From contig JASHOH010000004.1 in NCBI GenBank assembly GCA_030041215.1, positions 1 through 59,688 of the forward strand: a stretch of DNA of 59,688 nt, written 5' to 3'. This DNA comes from Candidatus Sulfotelmatobacter sp. GTDB lineage: Bacteria; Acidobacteriota; Terriglobia; Terriglobales; Acidobacteriaceae. Each line of letters opens with the position of its first letter. The first letter of the stretch is position 1. Of this stretch, positions 43,039-52,057 are shown in pieces. A program made the translations under genes and the position numbers. The notes below the pieces were generated by a model. The model made no database searches. It saw only the letters and a list, made by a program, of their open reading frames with translations, and was not told the DNA's origin.

Positions 43039-43845
43039 ATGCTCCCAGCCGGTAAAAGCCTTCGCACTTTGCGCGAAAAGCTCGGCCTCACCATGCGCGA
43101 CATTGAAATGTCGAGCGCCCGTATTGCTGAAAAATATCGGAACGAGGAATTCTCAATTCCTCCTAGCCGTTTGTCCGATATTGAAACCAAAGGTGTTCTG
43201 CCTAGTATTTTCCGGCTCTACACCATGTCCGTAATTTATCGCCGCGATATGCGGGAATTGCTGGCGTGGTATGGCGTCGACATGAATAACATGGCCGCTG
43301 ACCTGGGGACGATTACACCGCCGAAGTCCCACCTTTCGGATGCTCTTTCCGGGCTCTCGTCGGTGCAAATGCCGGTGCGCATGGATCCTGGGTTTGATCA
43401 GCAGCGCACCACCAATCTGGGCCGCATGGTCGAGCAGTGGGGCCTGGTTCCGCTGGCGTATCTGGCGCAGTTTGCTCATACCGATTTCACTTACGGGTAC
43501 ATCGGCAATGAGGATTTCACCATGTATCCCATTCTCCCTCCCGGCAGCTTTATCCAGGTTGATGAAGCTAAGAGCAAAGTTGTCGAAGGCATTTGGCGAT
43601 GCGAGTATGAGCGCCCGATCTACTTCGTGGAAACGCGCGAGGGTCACACCTGCTGCTGGTGCAGTATGCGACGCGACGATCTGATTTTGCAGCCTCATCC
43701 GCTGTCGCCGGTACCGATTCGTGTTCTGCGGCATCCGCAGGAAGCTGAAATCATCGGCCAGGTTGTGGGCGTGGCTATGAAGCTGACGGAGTGGCACGCT
43801 TTCGGTTCTTCTCCAGGCTCGAAAGCGCAACCAGCACTGAATTAA
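43039..43845 (+). CDS. XRE-type regulator with an S24-like sensor domain
   Basis: A 268-residue DNA-binding protein. The N-terminal HTH spans about residues 6-60 (KSLRTLREKLGLTMRDIEMS, then PPSRLSDIETKGVLPSIFRL). The C-terminal part has YPILPPGSFIQVDEAKSKVV, a LexA/S24-like fold without the catalytic Ser-Lys pair, and a CCWCSMRRDD cysteine cluster that might sense redox or metal. GGAGG seven bases from the ATG fixes the start. Repeated 13-bp motifs in the flanking gaps are its likely binding sites. The following gene is encoded on the other strand and its end overlaps this one by 71 bases. Confidence 0.85.
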   Translation: MLPAGKSLRTLREKLGLTMRDIEMSSARIAEKYRNEEFSIPPSRLSDIETKGVLPSIFRLYTMSVIYRRDMRELLAWYGVDMNNMAADLGTITPPKSHLSDALSGLSSVQMPVRMDPGFDQQRTTNLGRMVEQWGLVPLAYLAQFAHTDFTYGYIGNEDFTMYPILPPGSFIQVDEAKSKVVEGIWRCEYERPIYFVETREGHTCCWCSMRRDDLILQPHPLSPVPIRVLRHPQEAEIIGQVVGVAMKLTEWHAFGSSPGSKAQPALN

Positions 43846-44194
43846 GGTGACGAGCTGAGGCTGTATCCTGCGGTGACGGAATCAGTTCATTGAGCTGCTC
43901 GCGCATTGTGTCTACGTAGGCTTCCGCGGTCGTCTCGCTGTTGCGGCTCGCCTCGCGCAAATCTCCTTCCAAATCTGCTATCGGCGTCCTAAGCACAGTA
44001 GACAGTACCTCAGCGTGGGCCGTTTTTAGCGCGCGCTCAGACGCTTCTTCTCCATGCACCAACTCCATACCCCAATGCAGATAACCACCTTCCCGGCGGT
44101 GTAGAGAGGCCAGATAGGCCAGCTTGGCCAGCAGCCCAGACACCGCGCCCAGCGTGGTTTCTCGCAGATCTTGGAGGGCCGATTTAAGGGTCAT
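43775..44194 (-). CDS. Hypothetical helical protein
   Basis: A 139-residue, mostly helical cytoplasmic protein (MTLKSALQDLRETTLGAVSG, LLAKLAYLASLHRREGGYLH, then an acidic/basic coiled region). It has no known motif that I recognise. Its 3' end overlaps the 3' end of the XRE gene by 71 bases, tail to tail. Its start lies 13 bases from site C of the repeated motif, so it may be controlled by the XRE regulator. The amino acid composition and long uninterrupted frame argue for a real gene. Confidence 0.65.
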   Translation of the reverse strand: MTLKSALQDLRETTLGAVSGLLAKLAYLASLHRREGGYLHWGMELVHGEEASERALKTAHAEVLSTVLRTPIADLEGDLREASRNSETTAEAYVDTMREQLNELIPSPQDTASARHLNSVLVALSSLEKNRKRATPSAS

Positions 44195-44206
44195 ATGGGC
44201 GAGAAG

Positions 44207-44224
44207 CTTGTTACGAATTCCGAA
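44207..44224 (+). promoter_or_regulatory. XRE-locus motif, site C
   Basis: CTTGTTACGAATTCCGAA, differing from site A at one base. It sits between the divergent helical-protein gene (13 bases away) and the mini-peptide gene (about 90 bases away), where one bound regulator could control both. Confidence 0.5.
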
Positions 44225-44311
44225 AAGTTACCGAGCCGAAGGTCATCTTTCCAGCCGGGCGCGGTCATGAAAGTATCACGCTTCGCATTTTCAAACAAGG
44301 AGAAAACAACC

Positions 44312-44443
44312 GTGAAACGTGTACTACTCGCTCTTGCAGCAGCCGTGATGTTCCTCAGCACATTAGCCGTTCCTCCTGTGGCTCATGCCGATGGCGGCGG
44401 CGGCGGCGGCACTAATTGTAACGGAACCGTTTGCAAGCCTTAG
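44312..44443 (+). CDS. Secreted 17-residue Gly/Cys mini-peptide precursor
   Basis: The 43-residue product begins MKRVLLALAAAVMFLSTLAV and has an A-H-A cleavage site after residue 26. The predicted mature peptide is DGGGGGGTNCNGTVCKP: six glycines, Cys36 and Cys41 four residues apart (a likely disulfide or modification site) and a C-terminal proline. GTG at 44312 is chosen as start because AAGGAG lies nine bases upstream; longer frames to 44171 lack a signal peptide at the N-terminus. No maturation gene is adjacent. It could be a signalling, metal-binding or envelope peptide; I do not recognise the family. Confidence 0.65.
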   Translation: MKRVLLALAAAVMFLSTLAVPPVAHADGGGGGGTNCNGTVCKP

Positions 44444-44455
44444 CTTCTCATTCGC

Positions 44456-44468
44456 GTTACGAAAACCG
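44456..44468 (+). promoter_or_regulatory. XRE-locus motif, site D
   Basis: GTTACGAAAACCG, matching the shared GTTACGAAWWCCG core of sites A and C. It is 57 bases before the seven-helix membrane-protein gene and just after the mini-peptide stop, a usual place for an operator. Confidence 0.45.
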
Positions 44469-44525
44469 GACACACCCCTTGCCCTTGTTGCCGCCAGCAG
44501 CATGAGGCTGTATAGTTAGCGCTTC

Positions 44526-45299
44526 ATGCTGCAGGCGCACTCACCTCTTTGGCACTATCTCTGGGTGGCGCCAAATGTCTTTCTGTTGATCTTGGCTTTT
44601 CTACTTTGGCGCCGCCGGCTTCATAAGCAGTTCCCTACATTCTGGTCTTTCGCGGTCGTGATGGCGAGCGCGCAACTCACGGTTTACGTCGCCGACATCC
44701 TGCCTTCGATCGGTGCTTTTACCTGGTGGCGTATCTTCTGGGCGAGCTTGCTTGTCGGGGCCGCGATCAAGTTTGCATTAATCGGCGAGATATTCAGCTT
44801 TGTTTCCGGCCGGTATTGCTCCATAGCCAAAGTTGGTAGACGGCTCATAAGCGGGGTCGGCGTGGCTCTTGTATTCCTGGCTACGGTCGTGGCCGCTTAT
44901 ACCCCGAAGAACAATCCCTACTGGATCGTCGCCGGCGAAAACATCCTGGAGCAGACCATTTACATGATTGAGTGCGGACTGATTCTGTTCCTCTTTGGGT
45001 ACGCTGCCTATTTTAAGCTGCGCTGGACCCGCCCCGTCTTTGGCATTGTCCTTGGGCTGGGGGTATCTGCCAGTGTACACCTCGGAACATGGGCAGTCAT
45101 TGCGAATGGAGCATTCCCGAATTCCTATCGAATACTCCTCGTCTTCCTCAACATGGCCACTTACCACCTCTGCGTCCTCATCTGGTTCTACTTCCTCCTC
45201 GTCCCGCAAAAGAGCATTACTACGGCCGCTATTCCTGCGCCGGAGCACAACAACCTCGAACTGTGGAACCGGGAACTGGAGCGTTTGTTACAACAATGA
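44526..45299 (+). CDS. Seven-helix membrane protein of unknown function
   Basis: A 257-residue polytopic protein with seven hydrophobic segments (first LWVAPNVFLLILAFLLW, last LCVLIWFYFLLV) and a short C-terminal cytoplasmic tail containing NNLELWNRELERLLQQ. It has no enzyme or transporter motif that I recognise. The topology resembles a receptor or regulator-sensing protein, but this is inference. The stop overlaps the start of the next gene (ATGA). A site-D operator motif lies upstream and the mini-peptide gene ends 82 bases before it. Confidence 0.75.
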   Translation: MLQAHSPLWHYLWVAPNVFLLILAFLLWRRRLHKQFPTFWSFAVVMASAQLTVYVADILPSIGAFTWWRIFWASLLVGAAIKFALIGEIFSFVSGRYCSIAKVGRRLISGVGVALVFLATVVAAYTPKNNPYWIVAGENILEQTIYMIECGLILFLFGYAAYFKLRWTRPVFGIVLGLGVSASVHLGTWAVIANGAFPNSYRILLVFLNMATYHLCVLIWFYFLLVPQKSITTAAIPAPEHNNLELWNRELERLLQQ

Positions 45300-45835
45300 A
45301 TCTGGCCATCGTTCTCGTCGTCGCTTCTGCCATCGCGCTCGTGATTATTTTGGGCGTTTCTGCCAAACAAACTCTAGTGAGCTTCCGCCCGACTGGCGCG
45401 CTCGCCACTATCCGCCCGATTGATATTGAGGCATTTCGCAACCTGATCGACCCGGCTGAGGACGCATACCTGCGCCGCCGGTTACCGCCAGCGCAGTTCC
45501 GCGCAGTTCGGCGCGAACGGCTGCGCGCCATGGCCGCGTATGTTCAGGTTGTCGCCAGCAATGCTGCCGTGCTCGTGCGACAGGGAGAAGCCGTCCTGGC
45601 TGCCGGTGATCCGCGATGTGCCGCGGCAGCCCATGCCCTGGTCAATGACGCTCTGCTCCTGCGGCGCAACGCGACCATGGCTTTGCTGAGGATTTATGCG
45701 GCTCTGGCATGGTCCGGCTCGGGAGGGCCTGCCGCCCGGGTTGTGGAGCGCTACGAGCGCTTGAACGGTGCTGCCATGCTGCTCGGCAGGCTGCAGAACC
45801 CGGCAGTTCCGGTTCGGCTTTCGTCCCGTTTCTAA
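45296..45835 (+). CDS. Membrane-anchored basic helical protein
   Basis: A 179-residue protein with one N-terminal helix (MNLAIVLVVASAIALVIILG) and an alanine/arginine-rich helical cytoplasmic or periplasmic body (DPAEDAYLRRRLPPAQFRAV and on). It shows no known domain. The ATG lies in the four-base overlap with the seven-helix protein's stop, so the two are translationally coupled and probably form a pair. The reading frame extends further upstream inside the preceding gene, but the overlap start gives a clean membrane anchor. Confidence 0.7.
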   Translation: MNLAIVLVVASAIALVIILGVSAKQTLVSFRPTGALATIRPIDIEAFRNLIDPAEDAYLRRRLPPAQFRAVRRERLRAMAAYVQVVASNAAVLVRQGEAVLAAGDPRCAAAAHALVNDALLLRRNATMALLRIYAALAWSGSGGPAARVVERYERLNGAAMLLGRLQNPAVPVRLSSRF

Positions 45836-46063
45836 TTGACTGCGTCTCACTGTCGGTTGCGAGACGCCTTTGCCTTTGCGGTCGAGCGTCGTTGACTGAT
45901 CCGCTACCTGCCACATTCACCCTTGTTTTCGGCACCGTTTCTGGTGTAAAAACCTGCGGGGCCTTCGTCCTCCCGAAACCTTGTTCCTATCTCGACCACA
46001 ACGAAGCGTGCAAGTTGTTGGACCTGTTTTCTCCGCCAAGAAATGCGGACTCAAGGAGCCTCT

Positions 46064-49000
46064 ATGATTGGCATTCCAATCAGTCGCATCTGGAAGACCG
46101 TTTCCCTCTCACAGTTCGTGTTGCTTTCGTCCATGGTGTTCGGGCAAGGCGGCGCTGCCACCGGCGATCTGCATGTTTCAGTGAAGGACCCTAAAGGTAA
46201 TTTTGTCGCCGCTGCCAGTGTGCGAGTCAGCGACGTGGCGAAAGGCCTCGAACGCACGGCTACGGGCGACGGGCAGGGCGGGTATAGTGTACGGTTGCTG
46301 CCACCAGGGACGTATACAGTAACGGTTGTTGCGCCCGGTTTTGCGAAGTCGGAAGCCCGAGGGGTCAGCATTACGGTCGGCGGCCTGGTGGACCTTCCGA
46401 TTACACTCTCGCTCGAAACTGGCCGGGAAGTCGTGGAAGTCACCTCTCAGGCGGAATTAATCGAGACTTCACGTACTTCGACCACAGACACAATCGGCCA
46501 ACGCAGAATTGACAATCTCCCGATCAATGGGCGCAATTACATCAACTTCACACTCACCGACTCCCAGGTGGTGCGTGACAATGCGCCCAACACTGGCGCG
46601 GCCCCCACCTCCGGCCTGAACATAAGCGGCCAACGTGCGCGCTCGAACCTGGTCAATGTCGATGGCACCGATGCGACAGACAATGGTGTGAATGGCGTTC
46701 GCTCCACCGTTTCTCAAGAAGCCGTACAGGAATTCCAGATCATCACCAATAGCTATGCTCCGGAATACGGCCGCGCCGCCGGCGGGGTGGTCAATATCAT
46801 TACCCGCTCCGGCTCCAACGAGTTCCACGGCGATGTCTATGGATTTCTTCGGAACCGCAATTTTCAGGCGGTCAATCCTTTCAGTACAGTCCCAAATCCG
46901 GCGTACACCCGCGTACAAGCGGGCACTGCCTTTGGTGGCCCCATCAAGAAGGACAAGACGTACTACTACTTTGCTTATGAAATCACCCGCCGCCACGAAA
47001 CCGGGTTTGCTTCCATTGGGCAGGGCAATTTCGGATTGGTACCATTTGATACTTCCACTATCGCTGGAGGGGCGGTACCCCTGCCGTTCGGAATCATCCA
47101 GGCGACTCCGGTCGAAGCGAATTACTTGCAAACTTTGACGCCTGCCGAAGTGGGTACGATCGGCCTCACCAACCTCGAATCCTACGTCGTCCTTGTCGGC
47201 GCTTCTTCCGGCCAAGCGGTGCAGGGGGCCTGGCCGACCGGGTTGGTGCAGGGCTTGACCGGGGGATTGCTTTCCAATTGGGCGGGATTCCCAACCACGT
47301 GCACGCCGCCCGGTCCCTGTGCCCCAGTACCAGCTTCCTTTCAGACGTTGGCATCGCAAGTAGGCAACTATCCCGTATTTGAAGGCACCAGCGTTTACTC
47401 GCTTCGCCTGGATCACAACGTTACCGCCAATAACCGTCTGATGCTGCGCGCCAACGTTAGCCCGTCGACAATCACAGGCATCGAAGTCGGAGGCCAGGAC
47501 CAGCCTTTCGGCCAGAATGCCTACTCTCGCACTTCGCAGCAAACTTTCCGCGACGTGGCTGGAACCGTTCAGGATACGTGGACCATCGGCACCAGTCGCG
47601 TAAATGAGTTCCGTTTCCAGTATGCTCGCCGAGGCCTTTCGTACTTTTACAACACACAAATTCCTGGCGGCGCCGATCCGGCCGTTAACATTCCTGGCTA
47701 CGCGTACTTCGGACGTGAGCCTTATTCGTACATTCAGCGCACCGAGCAGCGCTACCAGTTCACGGACAATTTTTCTTGGACTATCGGGCGTCATGGCACC
47801 AAGTTTGGTGTGGATTTCAACTACATTCCCATCAATGCCATCTTCACCGTTAACTACGGAGGTGTCGTTGATATCGGTTCATTGTCGGCCGCTGACCTGA
47901 GTCTTTCATTTGGGCCGGGTCTATCGCCGGTGCAGGCGTATGGCGCAGGCATTCCCGCTGATGTCATCCAGGGTCTGGGCAGTCCCAGCGACTCGTTCCA
48001 CAACATCCCAATCGGCGCTTTCTGGCAGGACTCCTGGCGCGTCAGCTCAAAGGTCACGCTCAACTACGGCTTGCGCTACGACATCGAATTGCCTCCCACG
48101 CTAAAGCCCATCACGTCGCCACTGGCGCGTGGCGCATACAACATCCTCGGCCTGCAAAAAGGCATTCAAACCGCGACCCACAACTTCCAACCTCGATTTG
48201 GCCTCGCATTCGATCCCAAGGGCGATGGCAAAACCGTTCTTCGTGGCTCGTACGGCATCTTTTTCGATCATCCGTTGCTCGGCCTTTACTTTCTCGGCGA
48301 TGCCTCCGACGGCTCAAGCAGCGGACAACTTGCTTTTGGCCCCGGAACACCCTGCGCCGGTGCGGGGAATCCCGGCAACCTGAATGCGGTCGAGATCTTT
48401 CAGGGTTTGGTTCCTTCTGCCACTGGTTCCGGCTCTTCGCCCTGCTCACCCACGACAGGGCCTATAGCCTCCAGCGTGCTTGGCCTATTGAACTACTCAC
48501 CCAATCAGCAACTTTTTTCTTGTAGCGTTGCTGGAACTTCTTGCGGAGTAGCCTCCGCGAGTTCGTCTATTTTCTTAAATCAGAATTATTTGAACCCCAA
48601 CACTTTCCTGCCTCTGGGGTTTCAGCCCTTCGGCTATCCGCAGGGAAAGAACTTCGTCTACGCTTACGCTCAACAGGTCAATTTCAGCGTCGAACGTGAT
48701 CTCGGGGGCGGCTTCGCTCTCAGCCTCGCTTACAACTTTAACGGCGGACGGCGTCTCAACCGCCCGATCAATGCCAACGCCATCCGCGGCGACCTGATGG
48801 TGGCCAACTTCAATGCTGCGCTGGTTGACGCTGCTGCTTCAGGCTTGCCTCCTGGCCAGTACCCCACCAGTCCTTTCACCGTTAGCGGCTGTAGTCCCGG
48901 CGGCAGCCCGACTAGCCCAGTTCCTTACGTTGACGCCTCGTTAATGAACTTCTTCCGCCCCGGAGGAATCAACCCGTCCATAGCGCTTTTTTACCAGAAC

Positions 49001-49900
49001 TTCGTCCCCGGTGGGTCAGGATGTGTGGCCATCGCGCAGGCCATGGTCCAGGCTCTAGCCAGTCAGGGCTTCAACACGAGCTGTAGCAACCTGAGCACGT
49101 TGGGCGGCTGTGTTCCTTTCGGCGACATGGACGCTAATTACTCCAATGGGACCTCAAACTACAACGGCCTCAGCGCCAACCTGCGCAAGCGCTTCGGAAA
49201 TCACTACGAGTTCCTGGCTTCCTACACGTACTCCCATGCGATTGACGATTCAACCGACTTGCAAGCCACTCTAACACCTCAAGACAGCTACTACCCCGAC
49301 CGTGATCGTTCGACCTCGCTGTTCGATCAGAGACATCGCTTCGTCTTTAGCGGCGTCTACCAGTCCGGCAAACTGGGCGAAGGTTTCGCCCGGAAGTTCT
49401 TCAGCAATTGGACATTCGCGCCACTTCTGGAAGCTGCTTCCGGCCGTCCCTTCAACATCATCACGGGCAACGACGATAATTTTCAGTTGTCGTCACTTAC
49501 CGGTCGCCCGAATACCTTCGTCAATCCCATCTGCACTGCAGCCGGCTATCTTCCTGTTGCTTCGAAATTCTCGCCCACTGGGATGTTTCAGGAACCGTGC
49601 GTGCAGCCCTATTTGCCTGGAGTGGTCAGTCCGACCGGAATCACTCCTACGCTAGTGCAACTCGATGGCAACCTTGGCCGGAATGCCGGGGTGCAGCCTT
49701 GGACTGTCTTTAACGATATGCGTCTGGCTAAGCGCGTCTACTTTAACGAACGCTTCAATGGCGAATTGATCGCCGACATGTTCAATATCGCCAACAGGTA
49801 CAATGTGTCGGCCGTCAGCCCGTTGTTCACGAACGCCGGGCAAGCCACGGCTGCCTATGATCCCCGGCAGTTCCAGTTCGCCCTGAAATTTTACTGGTAG
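46064..49900 (+). CDS. Oar-like TonB-dependent receptor
   Basis: A 1278-residue outer-membrane receptor, the larger of two in this window. A signal segment (VSLSQFVLLSSMVFGQ) leads to a carboxypeptidase-regulatory-like domain (GDLHVSVKDPKGNFVAAASV and TYTVTVVAPGFAKSEARG), then the plug-like DNLPINGRNYINFTLTDSQV and a long barrel ending FQFALKFYW. The internal Cys-containing loops are more numerous than in the first receptor. ATG at 46064 is set by AAGGAG at six bases. It is not adjacent to a transport or sugar gene, so the cargo is unknown. A 228-base gap separates it from the preceding operon. Confidence 0.92.
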   Translation: MIGIPISRIWKTVSLSQFVLLSSMVFGQGGAATGDLHVSVKDPKGNFVAAASVRVSDVAKGLERTATGDGQGGYSVRLLPPGTYTVTVVAPGFAKSEARGVSITVGGLVDLPITLSLETGREVVEVTSQAELIETSRTSTTDTIGQRRIDNLPINGRNYINFTLTDSQVVRDNAPNTGAAPTSGLNISGQRARSNLVNVDGTDATDNGVNGVRSTVSQEAVQEFQIITNSYAPEYGRAAGGVVNIITRSGSNEFHGDVYGFLRNRNFQAVNPFSTVPNPAYTRVQAGTAFGGPIKKDKTYYYFAYEITRRHETGFASIGQGNFGLVPFDTSTIAGGAVPLPFGIIQATPVEANYLQTLTPAEVGTIGLTNLESYVVLVGASSGQAVQGAWPTGLVQGLTGGLLSNWAGFPTTCTPPGPCAPVPASFQTLASQVGNYPVFEGTSVYSLRLDHNVTANNRLMLRANVSPSTITGIEVGGQDQPFGQNAYSRTSQQTFRDVAGTVQDTWTIGTSRVNEFRFQYARRGLSYFYNTQIPGGADPAVNIPGYAYFGREPYSYIQRTEQRYQFTDNFSWTIGRHGTKFGVDFNYIPINAIFTVNYGGVVDIGSLSAADLSLSFGPGLSPVQAYGAGIPADVIQGLGSPSDSFHNIPIGAFWQDSWRVSSKVTLNYGLRYDIELPPTLKPITSPLARGAYNILGLQKGIQTATHNFQPRFGLAFDPKGDGKTVLRGSYGIFFDHPLLGLYFLGDASDGSSSGQLAFGPGTPCAGAGNPGNLNAVEIFQGLVPSATGSGSSPCSPTTGPIASSVLGLLNYSPNQQLFSCSVAGTSCGVASASSSIFLNQNYLNPNTFLPLGFQPFGYPQGKNFVYAYAQQVNFSVERDLGGGFALSLAYNFNGGRRLNRPINANAIRGDLMVANFNAALVDAAASGLPPGQYPTSPFTVSGCSPGGSPTSPVPYVDASLMNFFRPGGINPSIALFYQNFVPGGSGCVAIAQAMVQALASQGFNTSCSNLSTLGGCVPFGDMDANYSNGTSNYNGLSANLRKRFGNHYEFLASYTYSHAIDDSTDLQATLTPQDSYYPDRDRSTSLFDQRHRFVFSGVYQSGKLGEGFARKFFSNWTFAPLLEAASGRPFNIITGNDDNFQLSSLTGRPNTFVNPICTAAGYLPVASKFSPTGMFQEPCVQPYLPGVVSPTGITPTLVQLDGNLGRNAGVQPWTVFNDMRLAKRVYFNERFNGELIADMFNIANRYNVSAVSPLFTNAGQATAAYDPRQFQFALKFYW

Positions 49901-50010
49901 ACGTCGCGGGGGAACAAAAGACAATTCGTTATCGCTCGAAAGATGATCACTGCGGGCAACCAGGCCCCTTTGCGAACCTCGAGATTTCTTTGCACTCTGC
50001 CGAAAAAGCT

Positions 50011-50064
50011 CTCGACCGCAAAACACGCAAAGAAATGCCGCTAAGGACGCAAAGAAAAGCGGCT
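50011..50064 (+). repeat. Interspersed intergenic repeat, copy 4 (diverged)
   Basis: ACCGCAAAACACGCAAAGAA, ATGCCGCTAAGGACGCAAAG. It shares the CGCAAAGAAATGCC units with copies 1 and 2 and lies after the second TonB receptor, before the flavin-binding gene. Confidence 0.4.
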
Positions 50065-50190
50065 TTAATTGCCAAGCCGCGCACCTAGTGGAGCGATAGG
50101 CGAGGTCCCAAGCCGAAGCTGTAAGCCCGCCTTCGGATGTTACACTTTGCTTTCATCCATCCTTGGCGCTTGCCTGGAGTTCGTCTCTTC

Positions 50191-50850
50191 ATGTCCCAAT
50201 CAGAAATGCCCACCGCGCGAACACGTGTGGTTCGCGAGCCGCATCGCGGCGTTTACGACCGCGAAACTGCTTACCGGATTCTTGACGAAGGCTTTGTTTG
50301 CCACGTCGGTTTCGTGGTCGACGGGCAGCCATACGTGATTCCCACTTCTTATGGTCGCAGCGGCGACAGTCTTTACATCCACGGCTCGGCTGCGAGCCGT
50401 ATGCTGCGGCATATGCGAGAGGGCTTGCCGGTGTGCATAACAGTGACATTGCTCGATGGACTTGTGCTTGCGCGCTCGGTCTTTAATCATTCAATGAATT
50501 ACAGGTCAGTAGTTGTGTTGGGAAAGGCAACGCTGGTGGATGAGCCGAAAAAGAAACTCGAGGCCTTGCGGATTTTGTCGGAGCACATCATTCCCGGCCG
50601 CTGGGCCGATGCCCGTCAGCCGAACGAGCGCGAGTTGAAACAAACGGCGGTCTTGCGTGTGCCGATTGAAGAATTCTCAGCCAAGGTCCGCACCGGGCCG
50701 CCCATTGATGATGAAGAAGACTATTCGTTTCCGACCTGGGCGGGGGTGGTGCCGCTGGAATTAAAGGCAGGGGAGCCGATTGGAGATGATCGGCTGGCGG
50801 CCGCAATGGAAGTGCCGCAATACGTGATCTCCTATCGGCGCACGGTGTGA
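50191..50850 (+). CDS. Pyridoxamine 5'-phosphate oxidase-fold flavin protein
   Basis: A 219-residue split-barrel protein of the PNPOx-like, FMN-binding family (NimA-related). Family features are ARTRVVREPHRGVYDRETAY near the start, FVCHVGFVVDGQPYVIPTSY, LYIHGSAASRMLRHMREG and NHSMNYRSVVVLGKA. Such proteins bind FMN or heme, and some reduce nitro compounds, but this copy's reaction is not predictable. The ATG at 50191 is preferred to an upstream frame at 50137 because it gives the family start. It is convergent with the quinone oxidoreductase gene. Confidence 0.87.
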   Translation: MSQSEMPTARTRVVREPHRGVYDRETAYRILDEGFVCHVGFVVDGQPYVIPTSYGRSGDSLYIHGSAASRMLRHMREGLPVCITVTLLDGLVLARSVFNHSMNYRSVVVLGKATLVDEPKKKLEALRILSEHIIPGRWADARQPNERELKQTAVLRVPIEEFSAKVRTGPPIDDEEDYSFPTWAGVVPLELKAGEPIGDDRLAAAMEVPQYVISYRRTV

Positions 50851-50905
50851 CCGGTAACTCCGTTACAAGACAGGCATCTCGCGGGCAAAGGTACCCGCGC
50901 CACAC

Positions 50906-51874
50906 TTACGGAATAAGCAGCAATTTCCCTGTCGTTTTCCTTCCTTCCAGATCGCGATGCGCGCGTTGCGCCTCTGCCAACGGATACGTATGTTCAATTC
51001 GCAGCTTCAGCTTGCCGGAAGCAATCATGCCGAATACTGCGCTTGAGCGTGCCAGGAGTTCTTCCCTAGTGATGGTGTAGTGACCTAGCGTCGGACGGGT
51101 CACATACAGCGATCCCTTTTGCGATAGGACGATCAGATCAAACGGCGGCACGGGCCCGCTCGACCCGCCGAAGAGAACCATCATGCCCCGCGGCCGCAGC
51201 ACGTTCAGGCCCTTGTCAAACGTTGTCTTGCCGACCGAGTCGTAAACCACGTCTACGCCCTTACCATTGGTCAGTCGCTTCGTTTCGGTCTCAAAATCGT
51301 TTTGCGTGTAGAGAATTACATCATCGGCGCCGGCATCGCGCGCCAGTTTAGCTTTTTGTTCTGTGGAGACCGTGGCGATCACTCGCGCACCGATGTTGTG
51401 GGCCATCTGAGTGAGCAGCAAACCCACCCCGCCGGCCGCCGCGTGAACCAGCGCTGTCTCGCCTTGCTTCAATGGATAGGTATCATGCGACAGATAATGC
51501 GCCGTCATACCTTGCAGCATTGCCGCGGCTGCCTGCTGATCGCTCACGCCCGCAGGAACCGGCACCAGGCGATCGGCTGGGACCGCGGCATACTCCGCGT
51601 AAGAACCGAGCACGCTCGCCCACGCGACTCGGTCTCCGACCTTGACCGATTTGACATCGGAGCCGACTGCCGTCACCACCCCTGCCCCTTCCTGGCCAAG
51701 CACAAACGGGAGGGGGTTCTTGTAACGGCCTTCGCGGATATAAACGTCGATGTAGTTCACTCCAGAGGCAGAGAGTTCGACAACGGCGTCGTTTACTTTC
51801 GGCTGAGGGACTGGCAAATCCACCAGCTCCATCACTTCCGGTCCGCCCACCTGCTTGACTTGAATGGCTTTCAT
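50906..51874 (-). CDS. NADPH:quinone oxidoreductase (MDR family)
   Basis: A 322-residue medium-chain reductase. It starts MKAIQVKQVGGPEVMEL and has GVNYIDVYIREG, the glycine-rich nucleotide motif HAAAGGVGLLLTQMA and VYDSVGKTTFDKGL. There is no catalytic zinc-ligand set, which places it with QorA/zeta-crystallin proteins rather than alcohol dehydrogenases. It probably reduces quinones by one electron using NADPH. The ATG at 51874 (KAIQVKQ) fits the family better than the longer frame to 51928. Confidence 0.93.
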   Translation of the reverse strand: MKAIQVKQVGGPEVMELVDLPVPQPKVNDAVVELSASGVNYIDVYIREGRYKNPLPFVLGQEGAGVVTAVGSDVKSVKVGDRVAWASVLGSYAEYAAVPADRLVPVPAGVSDQQAAAAMLQGMTAHYLSHDTYPLKQGETALVHAAAGGVGLLLTQMAHNIGARVIATVSTEQKAKLARDAGADDVILYTQNDFETETKRLTNGKGVDVVYDSVGKTTFDKGLNVLRPRGMMVLFGGSSGPVPPFDLIVLSQKGSLYVTRPTLGHYTITREELLARSSAVFGMIASGKLKLRIEHTYPLAEAQRAHRDLEGRKTTGKLLLIP

Positions 51875-52057
51875 GGCTGGCTTGGATTCCAAAGCGCCGA
51901 AAAAGATTCCGCTCGATTGCGGAATCACAGCCCGTGTTATTGATTAAATGGCATCAAGTCCTAAGACCTTACAGCGGAACGTCCGAGTGCGACTGCCGAT
52001 TACGATTCGCCGCGTTTCCTTGCTACACTATCCCGTCCCTTCAGGAGCCTTTTCTTC

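Noticed and set aside
46469-47794. 441-codon open frame on the minus strand
   Set aside because: It is fully antisense to the second TonB receptor, whose signal, domains and C-terminal barrel signature are clear; the antisense frame has no start signal or recognisable domain.
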